NCBI RefSeq assembly: GCF_040412425.1
Contig: NC_089792.1
Span: forward strand, 22,139,861 to 22,203,860
Direction: 5' to 3'
Length of the DNA: 64,000 nucleotides
From: Macrobrachium rosenbergii
Taxonomy: Eukaryota; Arthropoda; Malacostraca; Decapoda; Palaemonidae
The notes under the pieces were generated by a model, which was given only the letters and a program-made list of their open reading frames with translations, did not search any database and was not told where the DNA came from. Below, piece after piece: positions 47,492 to 61,200 of this stretch. Within the stretch, counting starts at the first letter, position 1. Every line of letters begins with the position of its first letter. A program made the translations under genes and the position numbers.

Positions 47492-48076
47492 TCAAGGTTC
47501 TGCTCTATCTTCCACATCTTTGTAATCATGGATACTTATGTTACTGTTTGTGGCAGGGATCATTTCATGAGCAATTTTCCATTTAGTAGACAAATTACCA
47601 TGACAGTTTTTAAACTTATCTTTAAAATGTTCTGCCTTCTTTGTTTTAATGAGTTGATCAACTCGTTTTTTATAGTTTTTATAAATATTTCTTAATTCTA
47701 GGTTTAATGCATCCCTTTTGACTCTTTCATGCAATTCGTCTCTTGCTTTAATTTGTATTTTAAGGTCATGGCTTATCCAAGGAGCCGGGGGCCGGGTAAT
47801 TACTTTTGTTACAGATGGGGCACACTCATTTAAACTCTCTACAAAAATATTAGTAAATATAGGAACTTGAATATTTGCATTGTCAGTACTTAAAATAGCA
47901 TTAAGGTCATAGGTTCTATTTAATAGGCTATTACAGAACGTATTTTGACTATAGTGTCGCAAACTACGAAGTGTTCTAGTTATAGGCTGTCGTTTTGGTT
48001 TTGAAATATCAATTTGTAGTGTTACCAATTCATGATCAGCAAGAGGACAGAGAAGTACTTCAGCTTGGGAAATCAT
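47492..48076 (-). pseudogene. Endonuclease C-terminus and linker of the non-LTR element
   Basis: A 194-codon frame. Its start carries 'PLADHELVTLQIDISKP', the S/A-D-H motif that closes apurinic-like endonuclease domains. Then 'RTLRSLRHYS', 'APWISHDLKIQIKARDELHE' and a basic segment up to 'FKDKFKN' match the linker before the reverse transcriptase. The earlier catalytic motifs of the endonuclease are absent upstream. Confidence 0.83.
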
Positions 48077-48099
48077 TTCTGATCAGAGGATGAGTTTGT

Positions 48100-48250
48100 T
48101 TATAATTTTTCATGATAAGGTCGATCAGTTTGTCCTTAGAGATCCATATTTTATTTCATCCTAACTTACGCAGTGCTTTTGTAGTTCTGGTTTAGTAAAA
48201 TTTTCGTTCAAGAAATTCCAAGTTCGGTCTTCGAGGCTAGGCGATAAAGG
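48100..48250 (-). pseudogene. ORF1-like remnant at the 5' side of the non-LTR element
   Basis: On the minus strand one frame reads 'SLEDRTWNFLNENFTKPELQ'. A neighbouring frame then continues 'RKLG' and 'IWISKDKLIDLIMKNYK'. The pattern 'x-x-x-L-x-K-x-x-x-x-x-G' then 'K-x-x-L-I-x-x-I' recalls the short SAP-like start of ORF1 proteins in some invertebrate LINEs. It has a frame change and a stop. Confidence 0.4.
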
Positions 48251-48394
48251 AGTAGAAGAATCGCTGTCCGTCGTTCTTTTTCCTAGTCTCTTTCTCTCTA
48301 GTTTGCGATGACGACGACTAGAAAAGTGAACGATATGTAAAGAAACAGCATCATATACTACGTCATAAGGACTCGGTGCGCATGCGCAAACTTG

Positions 48395-48491
48395 GAAAAG
48401 AGAGAGAGAATAATAAATGGGATGTATGAAATGAGAAAGATTGATGGAGGGGATGGATGAAATAGTGAGAGTTTGATGAGAGAGAGAGAAG

Positions 48492-48542
<51 letters not shown>
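48395..48542 (+). repeat. GA-rich minisatellite, right part, with (GA)n
   Basis: Resumes the 90-bp unit seen at 45,181-45,460 ('aataaatgggatgtatgaaa' then 'tgagaaagattg'), then passes into pure (GA)n at 48,498-48,542. Confidence 0.88.
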
Positions 48543-48543
<1 letters not shown>

Positions 48544-49418
48544 CAGGCTTATTCTGTTTACAAGAATTCTTTCAACGTATCCTTGGCCGTAGCAGTAAGA
48601 TTTCAAGTCTCCTTCATTTCTACATGTCTTACCTACATTGCAGGACAACGGGCAATTTCTTTTACTCTAAAACTCGGTGGAATTTCATTTCAGCAACTCT
48701 CCAGTTCTGTATGTCTCTATTCTCTCATGCCGGTTTCCCATACTGTATGGTGCGATTTTTTTAAATGATAAAAACTTGAGTAGGAACCATTCTGCACAAA
48801 AATGACCTGATGACATAGTCAGGTTCCCTGCTGGAAAGTTATATTGATTAGGTTTTTGCATTTATCACCCGAGTGAGTTAAGAAATAATAATTGCTTTGT
48901 TTTTTTTAAATATGTTGGGATAAAAGCGTTGTATTTGTAACATTCTTAACTCAGCTGTTTACTCTCAGTTCATATTCTTGACTTAGTTTTTTCCTTATCC
49001 AAAACGTACAAGACAGTCCTTACGTGATTCTTGATTTCCAAGTGGAAAATTAAGCTTACTCAGTTGAAATAGATTTTGATAAATTAACGAATACACTGAA
49101 AACCGACATGAGAAGTTAGTAGTGGTTCTTCAAGTGTATATCTCTGTGCGACAACCACACCATCATTCATAATAATCTTACAATAAAGATAAGGCTGGCG
49201 CAAGGGGATTTTAGCAGGGTTATGAATCAGCTCAGAGTTATGGTACGTTATGAAAGAAATAGAAGTCTACAATGAAAAGAATATTTTATTCCTAAATCCT
49301 TTTTGTAGTGGGTAGGAAGATGGTGACGGTGAAAGGTTTATAGGATGTAGCTTTAAACGTTCTAGTGATAATGTATTATGTAAGTTATTCATTTCAATTG
49401 TTATCGGCTAGCACTTGC
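48543..49418. other. Non-coding stretch
   Basis: No supportable feature was seen. Confidence 0.5.
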
Positions 49419-49572
49419 TAAAAATTCATTTCTCGTTACTGTGGTTCGGATTCCACAATAAGCTCTGGTCCCGTTGCTAGTCCAAGCGCGTAAGAAAATA
49501 AGTAAATCCTTCGGGCCAGCCCTAGAGAGCTGTTGTGATAGTACTGGCGGTCAAGCGCGTAAGAAATAAATC
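49419..49572 (+). repeat. Rearranged SINE fragment
   Basis: Holds 'aaaattcatttctcgtta', 'gtggttcggattccacaata' and 'tccttcgggccagccctaga' of the SINE. A 15-bp segment 'caagcgcgtaagaaa' replaces the usual 'cttagccacgtaaa' and occurs twice (about 49,485 and 49,553), so this copy is internally rearranged. Confidence 0.8.
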
Positions 49573-50639
<1,067 letters not shown>

Positions 50640-50828
50640 TTAAATATCAATCCTCTAAGAAGTAAGTCAGCCTCCTACCTCTGCATCAAACCAAATAGTC
50701 ATAGGTTCTAATACTGAGTGTGACGTGCACTGATCATAAGTATTCCCTTTTAGGTCAAGTTATTCCAGAAGTAAAGGGAATTGAATTTTAAAGTGCATCT
50801 TTTCTTTATATGTACACATACACTCTAA

Positions 50829-50838
50829 GTATATATAT

Positions 50839-50876
<38 letters not shown>

Positions 50877-50912
50877 TGTATGTATGTATGTATGTATGTA
50901 TGTGTATATATA
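50829..50912. repeat. (TATG)n microsatellite
   Basis: Short (AT)n, then about 13 TATG units from 50,849 to 50,900. It is the only long tetranucleotide array in the window. Confidence 0.97.
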
Positions 50913-51419
50913 TAAAGCAGTGCAGTTCATATCTCATTTTTTGTAGGTCCACGAATCGCCACTAATTTACCTCCCATTAGTTTGACCAACTGTAAACAGT
51001 CACCAGATGGCTTAGGTTAACCAAGAGGTAAAAGATGTATTTTAGGATACTCATATTCCCTCCTTAAAGAGCAGTATCCCACAGAAATGGAGACGTGGAC
51101 GACATTGGCCTTGTGTTAAGAGCCTTATCTGCCATTTAGGGTGCATGGTCCTCCTACTAAGGGATCTAAAATCCTTCACAGGGCTCTCACGTACTTAATG
51201 GACACATTTTAACCATGTGGTTGCCTTTGCTTTGAAGACAGAGGCTCAGCTGCCATTTCAGGGGTATTCCCTACTTCAAGGGGTTCACAGTCCCTTACTT
51301 TGTGTTTTTCCACATTGGTGTTTCTTGGAATTCCACATTTGAGGCATCTGTCACCAGATATATTGGTTAATCACTACCAGTCTGTCAGTCCATTAGGTAT
51401 TTTGACCTTAGGCACCACT
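50913..51419. other. Non-coding stretch
   Basis: No supportable feature was seen. Composition is slightly less AT-rich than the neighbours. Confidence 0.5.
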
Positions 51420-51582
51420 GTGATTAACACCAGATAAAGGATTTCTCTAAGAACCAGTTGGTTAATCAACTGGAACCACAACATTGTCGAATCCAACTAT
51501 TACTGATTTTCTATCATTCAACTAGACGCATTGAACTCCGGCCCAGAAGTAGAAGCTCAACCGACTCAGCCAACGAAGGGCT
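51420..51582 (-). repeat. Diverged SINE with tRNA-like head
   Basis: On the minus strand it begins 'gcccttcgttggctgagtcg', with the A box intact and a B-box-like 'gttcaatgc'. 'aaccaactggttctta' follows, but the central body is strongly diverged. Confidence 0.8.
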
Positions 51583-52519
51583 ATAGACGTATCAGAACTA
51601 GAATAAGTGTGGTAGGTATAGTGATAAAATATGTGTTCCAGTATTAAATATATCATCTTCGCCTGTATCAGAACAAGTAGATAAGAGTCCAGTTATTCGA
51701 AATAAACCGAAGGACAAATTCTGTAGGATCTCAGGGACATCTCTCTCTCCTCCAGACACGCTCCGAATAGCTGCAATTAGTTCAATGACGGTGTGCAAGG
51801 AATTTCAAGCTGGCCACGGTTACAAGGTTGGGATGCTCCTTCGTTGGCCTTATTGTATTGGCGCTGAAATTGAACCTGAAATCGTTATTGACGTAGAGAT
51901 TGCGATGAACTCTTTGCCTATCTATTTATTGGAATATTTATTCATTTAATCATCAATTTATGATCATGTATTGAAATTTCTTCAGTCCCAATAGACGATT
52001 TATATTTATGCCAATTGCAATATGAACGTTGATTTCAGTTTTAAAATTTTTTTTTTTCTTTATTTTTTTTTTTATTTTTATTTGTTCTCTTTCATCAGTT
52101 TCCTGTATGTATGGCACAGGGGGGCCATATTTTAGTGACGATCATTTGTGGGTAGCCAGCAATATTGAAATTTTTGACCTGTGTTCAAACTTTCTCAAAC
52201 TACTCTATTTTTGTACTCTTTTCTGCTTATTCATTTGAACTGGTAATTCACTAATTGATAATCATGTTTATACTATCTTATATTCTTGTTTAAGTTATTT
52301 GCATATTTTGTAGGTTAACATATTAAATGTTATTTAAAGATGAAAAATGCTTAAAACTCAGGGTCTTCTCTTCTTTTCCGAGACAAAAATATATTGAACA
52401 TCTGCTGAACAGGTGTTTTCTGAGAAAAGAAAGATTTAACAACAAGCTGTTAATTAATTTGTATAAACAATTCTGCTTTGAACGGAATCCATCGGTGTTA
52501 TTATTTTTTTCGAGTTATT
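51583..52519. other. AT-rich non-coding stretch
   Basis: T-rich block at 52,045-52,085. No gene was recognised. Confidence 0.5.
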
Positions 52520-52525
52520 TCTATA

Positions 52526-52613
<88 letters not shown>

Positions 52614-52634
52614 GTGTGTGTGTGTGTGTGTGTA
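52520..52634. repeat. (AT)n-(TG)n microsatellite
   Basis: (AT)n to about 52,606, then (TG)n. Confidence 0.97.
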
Positions 52635-53529
52635 TGAGTTTATTACTTGATTAATATAATTTATAAGACCCTAAGAAATAACCTGTCAATTGAAAAAAAT
52701 ATGCAGCTGTTATGAAATTGTTCGAGGAGAACCCTCGACACAAAGATACAGTAAATAAGGACTTTACGATAAATCGCACGATTTCGGACGCAGTCAGTCT
52801 CTACTCGTTAATATGGTTTTAAAAACACAACGGCTCTTCCGAACAATGGATTCAGACAAAGGCTGCATAAAGGATGTAAAATACTTTTATAATTCCTAGT
52901 TAATTCACTGGAATAGTTGCATGTAAACAATATAATAATTATTCTTAAATCTGACTTCAAAAAGCAAGTTGTTGCTTGGGAATCTAATAATTATGGTGGC
53001 GGAAGGAAAACAGGGAAACTAAATACAGGAAAAGAGGCTAGTAATTGACGAAGTTTTGAACAAAACGCAGACTTTCCTGGGACGACTGGTTGTTGCGCAT
53101 ACAACGGACGATCGGAAGTTCTGGGATTAGTTCGCCACTTCACTAGTAACATAAGACTATAGACAAAGGGTGAAGGCGCCGAAACACACCAGACGTGCGT
53201 TCGCGACATCATTTTTCTCATTTTATATGTCAAATACATACAGGGTTGGCATCTTTTCATGCCCTCAGGGTCTGAAATTTTGTCAAGACATCCGTCGAAC
53301 AGGTAGGTAAAAGAAAGTGTAAGACCACCTTCCATAGAGGTTGATTGTGGAAATTTTTCCAATGGATTAAGTCCCTAATGCTACTGAGTTCTGCTGTTTG
53401 TTAAATTTGAATTGCCTACACCCCTTCTGGACAAAGACGTTCCCTGTTGTTGTTCGGGCTACAATAAGCTGCATATGAGGGGAACAGCAGAATATTTATA
53501 AAAAAAAATATATATCATCTTTATATATA
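52635..53529. other. Non-coding stretch
   Basis: A 123-codon minus-strand frame (52,991-53,362) has no recognisable motif and no splice-site support. I leave it uncalled. Confidence 0.4.
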
Positions 53530-53531
53530 GG

Positions 53532-53581
<50 letters not shown>

Positions 53582-53592
53582 TGTTATATATA
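53530..53592. repeat. (AT)n microsatellite
   Basis: (AT)n with one interruption. Confidence 0.96.
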
Positions 53593-53664
53593 CTAAGAAA
53601 TTTATGCACGTATTTTGTTCCCTAAGATGTATGTCAATACACGAAAGTACTTGGCACTGTCGTT

Positions 53665-53733
53665 TCTCTTCAAGCTCCCCAACCTGGGGCTGCCTGGGAA
53701 ACTGAATGACAACCGATAAACCCTCTCTCCCCT

Positions 53734-53771
<38 letters not shown>

Positions 53772-54405
53772 AGTCCTGTAGTAGATAGTTGTCAATTACA
53801 TTGCACAACATTTGTGATATTTATATTTCACTTTCTCACCCCATTCCTATTGAGGGCTGAACTTGGGCATCAGAGTGTTATTTATCCTTACTGGGAAACT
53901 ATGGATTAGACACTAACCTGTTTTTGACATTTTATTTTACACCCCTTCTCACTCTCCCCCCTGTCAGGGCTAAACTTGACTTGAAGGGCACTGGGAGGTC
54001 TTACCATTCATCTCAGTGACCTTGAAAACTGTGGATTAGACACTGTATCTCTTGTTTTCGTTTATTTGAAATCACCCCTCACCCTCACCCCCACCCCCTT
54101 TGGTTATGCTGATGTCATACCCCCACAGTAATCATTTCCAGATAGTATCATATGTATACTGAATTGAGGTATGATAAATTCATAGAGTTTATTTAGTTAC
54201 TAAGTCTGGCAGGCAGAACCAGCCCTGTTTCAGTGAAGCCCTTCTCACTCCCACCACTTTGGTACCCTGGTGATGTCTTACCCCCCACAGTATTCTTTTG
54301 AGATAGTAAGTCGTATGTATATCAAGTTTGGTTGAAATTGCTCAATGTGTTTCAGAGTTATGCTGGAACACACACACATCCATTATTGTATATATAGATG
54401 TACTG
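53665..54405 (+). repeat. Dispersed repeat family, copy 1
   Basis: Matches 58,935-59,725 from 'ctgcctgggaaa' to 'aagtttggttgaaattgctc' and 'gtttcagagttatgct'. Both copies contain a (CT)n tract at the same place (53,739-53,768 here). Two internal subrepeats of about 160 bp each end in 'ggattagacact'. The 3' end runs into 'tatatatagat', like the ends of some retroposons. Confidence 0.9.
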
Positions 54406-54992
<587 letters not shown>

Positions 54993-55322
54993 TTCCTGGA
55001 CTTTGAATAAGGCATGATCGGCAATGGTTAACTGTAATCATTAATTAGTAATCATTCATATTTTTCCATATCAAGAGACACTGGTGTATGGTCACTAAGT
55101 GGTTCGGAAAATTGAAAGAAAATGTGATCGAACAGAGAGAGAGAGAGAGAGTAACAAGAATCCTTTTCCGAATGACTTCACCAGTTCAAATGTTTTGCTG
55201 AAAGAAGTTGATTAAAACATTCCAGTCTTCCAACGGTTATTTTCTTTTCTTTCTTTTCTTTGACGATTTTTCCTGCCTGTGTGTTCTCGACTGATGTTGC
55301 CGAATGATAGATTTGGCTCGAT

Positions 55323-55429
<107 letters not shown>

Positions 55430-55510
55430 TATATATTTAGATATTTATTTATTTATTATTTATATATAGTTTTATTAAAATATTTATATAATACTTATTT
55501 ATTTATTTAC

Positions 55511-57141
55511 ATTTTATTAAAAACTGTTCATTGTTCATTTCAGTACTGTATGACTGAAATTATAAAAAAATCTATTTTACTTGCACGCATTAAACTTTAT
55601 TGGTAAGTGTTGTACAAGTAGCTCATGATTTGTGATTAATTGTTTTCGTAATGATTGATATATTTAAGAAGATCGTTTGACAGAATACAGAATCATGTGT
55701 CGGAAACATATAAACCTTACAGTTTGAAACGCTGAACGTCAAAATGTTGCGAGTACTATGACGTGACCCCTTTGACTTTGAGTAGTCGAATGAAATTCAC
55801 AAACAGTTGGTTGTTACGGTGACCAGAAGCACTGTTTCACTCTGACAGCTAACTAGTATTATGAGATAAATGGGCTTGAGTACGAGTTTGTGCTTTAGAA
55901 TTAAGTTGACGGTTTTAGCATTAAATATTCTTTAGTTATAATGACAGGACAGATGTATGAAAACTGTGGTTGTTAAATCTAGTGTTTCGTTAGTCGTCAT
56001 ATTTCTAAAAAAATATTAATGATTATGGTGTGGAGAGAGTGACACCGTTTTCATCAGTAACAGACAACATTAATTTCCGAAGGAACAGAGACAGAGAGAA
56101 GGAGAGAGAGAATATTGTTGCAGCTCTTTCGCGCATAACTAACGATAGCCAAAAGTTAAATAGCCAAACGCTGAGAGGGGAGAGCCTTTAAAACGGAGGC
56201 AGGAGGAAAAAAAAGAGGAAAAAGAAACTCCTAAAAGCCGTGACAAGACTGCGTTAGGATACCTTGGTGCGAGTCAAGAGGCCAATACTGTGATTCATGG
56301 TCCCCTTGCGAGGTCCTCCTACGTTTTGCCAGGAACCAGTCGCATGTTTGAACTTTGGCTGCGAAACTAGCATACCGCTTATAATGTAAATTAGTCATAA
56401 CGTACACCATAATCAGAGTTGTCATACTAATTTTGGAAGAATGTAATGTGAGGTATAGTCATTTCTCAGTAATTGAGATAAATGTTTACTTGATGTAGTA
56501 AAAGATTATCCACATGTATTCTTGGTTAATTTTTCTTGTTCCGGTGGTGAGATTTCATGGTGTTTTTGTAACTAATAATTTTCTAGACTTTTTATATATA
56601 TTTTGTGCCTGGCCAGTTGCAAAATTTGTCCATTCATGTGACTTTCCAAAACGAATTGTTTACACTCCATCAAAGTTAGGGTAATTTCAGTGTAAAGTGT
56701 TATGTAAAAATCTGACTATGACAGTATCCTTGAACTGTACAATTTTTTTTGGAATAATCTTTTAATGGTGCCGATTTGCAGAACTAGATCTGTCAGAGTG
56801 ATACTGAAAGTGTTATTTATGTCAGTCAGCAATGCAACCTTTTGTTTAGCAAATAAGGATTGTCATAAAAAGTGAAGAAATGAAAATTATATAGTTCTGT
56901 AATACATTTAACACAGGTCCTGAAAGAGGAAATGTTAATTAACTTACTGCATCTGTTGTATTTTACTTAAATATTTATGTTGTCAATTTAGCATTCAACT
57001 TTTTCCACCTCATTGTTGAAGAACAGACTCACAATGAACTCGTCTTACCTTTTTATATATCAGATATGAATCAACTATTGAGAAAAAATTGTAACCTGAT
57101 TTGATTTTTGGAAAAAATTGTTCTTGATTTTAGTAGTTCTC

Positions 57142-57175
<34 letters not shown>

Positions 57176-58930
57176 AGAGGGACTTCGTTGGTCTCACAAA
57201 ATAATGACATTGGCAAAAAGGTAAATTTCGATTTTTTTTTTTTTTTTTACGCCGGTTTTATTGCTCGTGCACTTCCAACACTGACTGCCTTTGATCTAAT
57301 GTCCTCTTAAGAAACCTGGTAAGAAATATCTGCTCCTAAGGCCCTTGAAATTGGCATCATTTAAACGCACGCATTAGCAAACTAAATTATATCCCCATAA
57401 TTGAATTGGATACTCATTCAATCGTGATCATGATGGCATAGGAGAATTCGGTTCTCTTCCATAAAGCATTTCTTATTCGTTGCTTTGACTGCTTGTATTT
57501 TTATTCATAAATTATCGAAATACAATTCCTGAAGCCATGTGATAGGAGTGAAGTCTTTTAGAATATCTTTTAATGAATAAAATAAGGAAAAAGGAATAAT
57601 TTTTTATCATAAATGAGAAAATGAGGAAATATATTTTTTGACAGATGCAAGACTAATAGGAAAGTAAATAAATAAACTTCATTGCTGACAAGGTTTGAAT
57701 TGCTATAATGAGCAGGTACATAAAATAATAATACATTTGCAAAACTTACGTATTACTTATTGAACATTGTTCAAAATACCCAAGCAGGTGGTCTCTTTCC
57801 TTTTATAATATATCATCATTACCAAGTAATTAATGTCAAAATTGATTTTATGCGAACAAAATAATTTTTTCCTCTTGAGTTTCACAGAATGCGTCAGCAA
57901 AATATCCATCTTTCCATGGTTAAAGTCATGTTAACGTAAGGGTTCCAGTGTGAGAATATTCACTCACATTAATATTTTTTCAGCAGGCATTCAAATCAAA
58001 TTTGAACGTTATGAAATTACTCTGAAATACGGACAGATGATTTCCATTTTTACAAATCCATTTTTTTGGCTTGCGTTACCTTTCTATACAAGGAATGACT
58101 TTTGAGACTGATTAATTTTTGTATCAATATTGAATTTATGGTATTCGTTCTGTTTCCTGTTTTCTGAAAATCGTAACTAACATAACAGATGAGAGAGAGA
58201 GATTACGAAAGAATGGCAAGTATGCGAAGATTTCTGACGACAAAAACTTCGTATAACGTTATAAGACTTCGTTACCAGAAGAGATTGATTGAACTCCTTG
58301 ACCGTGACCAAAGAATACCATTATAATGATTTACTGAGAGCTAGTAAAAATGAAAAACTACAGTTTTTTGACCAGCCAGATCTTAACACATAACTAAATA
58401 ATCAGAGATGAATTTAATCTGAATTCCTTGAGCATTTCTATTTGAAGTGTGTCACAGATTTTGAAGGAATGGATGTTTTGATTTATACTGTGGCCAAGCT
58501 TTAAAATATTTCATGAAAAGTCTAGTTTTTCATTCAGTTAATTTTTTATCAGGGTATTTTTCAAAGTAACAATTTATTGACAGATTCGTGATATGTTTAA
58601 AATGAAAGGTTTGTAACATGAATGATTAGCAAAATATACTTGGGGAAATATGCATCTCTATGGGATTTATACCTGATAAGTTTGAAGTTTCAATTTATAT
58701 GCATAAGCCTTGAAACCTTTTAATTGGAATGGGTCATTGTGAAATTGACAAAAGGCCAGAAACAACAGGAAAATTTTGTACAGATTTCATAGGAACTACC
58801 TTATAGTTATTGAATTTCTTGGGAGAACTTGCAAGAATTTCTGTTATATTTTGTTTGTATTTTGTCCTGGAATGTATTACATCTACGTCATGCAAATAGG
58901 CAAGTTCTTCAGTCATTTGTTTTTATTCAT
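55511..58930. other. Long AT-rich stretch, nothing recognised
   Basis: (CT)13 at 57,146-57,172 and a poly-T at 57,231-57,248 are the only simple sequences. Short open frames carry no known motif. Confidence 0.5.
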
Positions 58931-58934
58931 GAAC

Positions 58935-58982
58935 TAGCTCACCAACCTGGCGCTGCCTGGGAAAACTGAATGAACAACTAAT

Positions 58983-59047
<65 letters not shown>

Positions 59048-59725
59048 AGTTAAGATAGTTGCTTCAATTACATTGCCCAGCAATTTTGACATTTTATACT
59101 TCACCCCTCCTCATCCCCTTTCCTGTCAGGGCTGAACTTTGACTTAAAGGGCATTGGGAGTGTTACCATTCATCTGAGCAACTTTAAAAACTATGGATTA
59201 GACAGTAATATCTGTCATTTTTTACTTTATTTTTCACCCCTTCTCGCTACCCCTTCCTTTCGGGCTGAACTTGGACTCTAATGGTATTGGGAGTGTCACC
59301 ATTCATCTCAGCGACCTCGAAAACTAAGGATTAGACACTAATATCTGTCGTTTTCAGTTATTTTTACATGTCACACCTTCCCACCCCTACCCCCTTTGGT
59401 GTCAGTGATGTCTAACCCCCTACAGTATTGTTTTCCAGATAGTAAGTTATATGTATACCGAAATGAGGTGTGATAAATTCGTAGTTTATTTAGTTACTAG
59501 GTCTACTGGCAGAACCAGCCCTATTTCAGGGAGGCCCTTCCCACCCCCACCCCCTTTGGTACCCTTTGGTGCTAGTGATGTCTTATCCCCTCAGTATTTT
59601 TTCCAAGATTAAAGTTAGTCATATGTATATATACCAAGTTTGGTTGAAATTGCTCAATACGTTTCAGAGTTATGCTCGAACATACAGTATAAACATACAT
59701 AAACACATCCATGTATTTATATATA
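58935..59725 (+). repeat. Dispersed repeat family, copy 2
   Basis: Partner of 53,665-54,405 in the same orientation. Its (CT)n tract (58,987-59,043) is about twice as long. The subrepeats ending in 'ggattagac' are both present, and the end again lies at 'tatatagatta'. Confidence 0.9.
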
Positions 59726-59744
59726 GATTATATTTTCCCGTCTC

Positions 59745-59912
59745 TGTAGGGTGGTAGTGCTGTCAGTGCACTTCACTGTACACATTACTTTAGTTTCATT
59801 GTAGTGTCCTTTTGGCCCCTAGCTGCAACCCCTTTCATTCCTTTTACTGCACCTTCGTTCATGTTCTCTTTCTTCCACCACACTTTCCACCCTCTCCTAA
59901 CAATTGATTCAT
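59745..59912 (+). repeat. Fragment of a dispersed repeat interrupted by the Penelope-like element
   Basis: Contains 'gtcagtgcac' and 'cattac' as at 10,462, then 'cccctagctgcaacccctt' and 'ctcctaacaattgattcata'. It stops where the Penelope-like sequence starts, so it was probably the target. The identity of the family is recalled, not checked. Confidence 0.55.
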
Positions 59913-60159
59913 AGGGCTCCTCCTATTGGCTGGGAGCAGAATGACTCATCCAGGAGAGTCTGGCTGACTGAAGTAGGCGCTGACTGGCTGGCCCCTGGTC
60001 CCAGGAGTTTAGGTCATATGGCATGCTGCCTGAAGCAGCAGGTGGCTGAAGGGTTAATCCCATATTACTGTTTCCCTGTTGGATGGAAGGGTCTCCTGGG
60101 TTACATTCCGTGATTTTTTCTATAGGAGGATGGCGAGGGCCTCCTTATATCGGAGGTAG

Positions 60160-60560
60160 CTGTGGTCATTGTCACCGTCCAGGATTTTTCCACTCCTTAT
60201 AATCTGTTGGCATTGGCGGGGGTTGGCGCTGCTGTCGTCCTTTATGTAGTGCTGGCATACTGGCCCTTCGTGTAGGTCGACAGTGATCCTCTTGGACAAT
60301 CAAGTCGTAGTTATAGCTGTGTATTAATGGTAGCTTCCACTAGTGATGGGGCTATTCCTCATGAGGTACTGGGCAGTCTTCTGATCCCTGTAGTAGATCG
60401 TAAGCTTGACTTACACTGGGGACACGGACAACCAAAAAGGTAATGGTGCCATCCACACTTCTCTCTTGTGTAAAGCAGAGAACCGATTCCTCCTCAAAGG
60501 TGCTGTTGAATGTTTCCAATTCATCTTTGTCGGCGACATTGACAAAGATCATCGGTATGT
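60160..60560 (-). pseudogene. Left half of the Penelope-like element: RT end joined to GIY-YIG tail
   Basis: On the minus strand it reads 'DELETFNSTFEEESVLCFTQ' and 'RSVDGTITFLVV', the stretch before the Penelope thumb. It then loses similarity and resumes further out with 'YKEALAIL' and the 3' end shared with the right half. Roughly the thumb and the GIY-YIG core are deleted between the two parts. Confidence 0.72.
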
Positions 60561-60718
60561 CAATGACACCTTTGTCAACGTTGCTGATGAAGATGAACTG
60601 GAAATGCTCAGGCTCAACCTTTGAGAAGGAATCGCTTCTCTGCTTTATGTGTGAGGAATTGGTTCTCTGGTTCTTGTGTGAGAGAAGTGTGGATGGCACC
60701 GTTCCCTTTTTGGTTGTC
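60428..60718. repeat. Central palindrome of the Penelope-like element
   Basis: Arms of about 120-145 bp run outward from a centre near 60,560: 'acaaccaaaaagg..atggtgccatccacacttct' on the left against its reverse complement ending at 60,718. It is the junction of the two head-to-head copies. Confidence 0.88.
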
Positions 60719-61126
60719 TATGTCACCAGCACTATGCAAGGCTTTTACATGCAGGTCCACCATAAGCCAACCAACAGTGGGTTCTACTTCAACAGCAATA
60801 TTGAACAGAAAAATTTAAATCCTGGGTTGCGAACGCTTATGTTCGTTGTGCCCTCTCACACTGTTCCTGGAATACTACTTATGATGAGCTCGAACACGTT
60901 GCCCAAACCTTGGTGGATAAGATGTTCTTACCAACGAGTCTCCAGGGTGATGAGAAATGCCGTTGACAGGTGGTGTCACCAGGAGAACCATGCCCCCAAT
61001 GAGAGTGAGAGGTCCATTAGACTGTTCTATAGGGGCTACAGGAATGCTGAGTATAAGAAAGACAAGGCAGCCCAGAAGAACATCATCAGCACCCATGTAA
61101 AACCCACCAGTACAGAAAAAAATTGA
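60560..61126 (+). pseudogene. Penelope-like reverse transcriptase, C-terminal part and thumb
   Basis: One frame gives 'RSVDGTVPFLVVYVTS' and 'HHKPTNSGFYFNSN', the conserved K-P-T-N/H-T/S-G-x-Y/F stretch of Penelope RT. A second frame (from 60,829) gives 'ANAYVRCALSHCSW' and 'ELEHVAQTLVDKMF', the thumb. The first frame returns with 'YRGYRNAEYKKDKAAQKNII', the segment between thumb and nuclease. At least two frame changes separate these parts. The polymerase active-site region (YxDD) is not included, so this is a 5'-truncated copy. Confidence 0.83.
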
Positions 61127-61200
61127 ACCTTATGATCTAAAAGGATTGGAAAATTGCCCAGCACCTCATGAGAAATAGCCATGTCGCTAGCGACTATCCC

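Larger units (their letters stand above)
45461..48330 (-). mobile_element. Degenerate non-LTR retrotransposon (CR1/L2-like group)
   Basis: In minus-strand order it holds an ORF1-like remnant (about 48,250-48,100), the C-terminal end of an apurinic-type endonuclease plus linker (48,076-47,492), reverse transcriptase pieces (47,332-46,450), a C-terminal domain (46,359-45,794), and a 3' end with AATAAA and (ATT)n. Frame changes, stops and a 130-bp tandem duplication disrupt it. The endonuclease catalytic core and most of ORF1 are missing, which is an internal deletion rather than simple 5' truncation. The clade call rests on the C-terminal pattern 'LYVPRSNTELGKRSF' and the simple-repeat tail. 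Confidence 0.88.

Noticed and set aside
52991..53362. 123-codon minus-strand frame
   Set aside because: No recognisable domain and no flanking signals; consistent with a chance frame.
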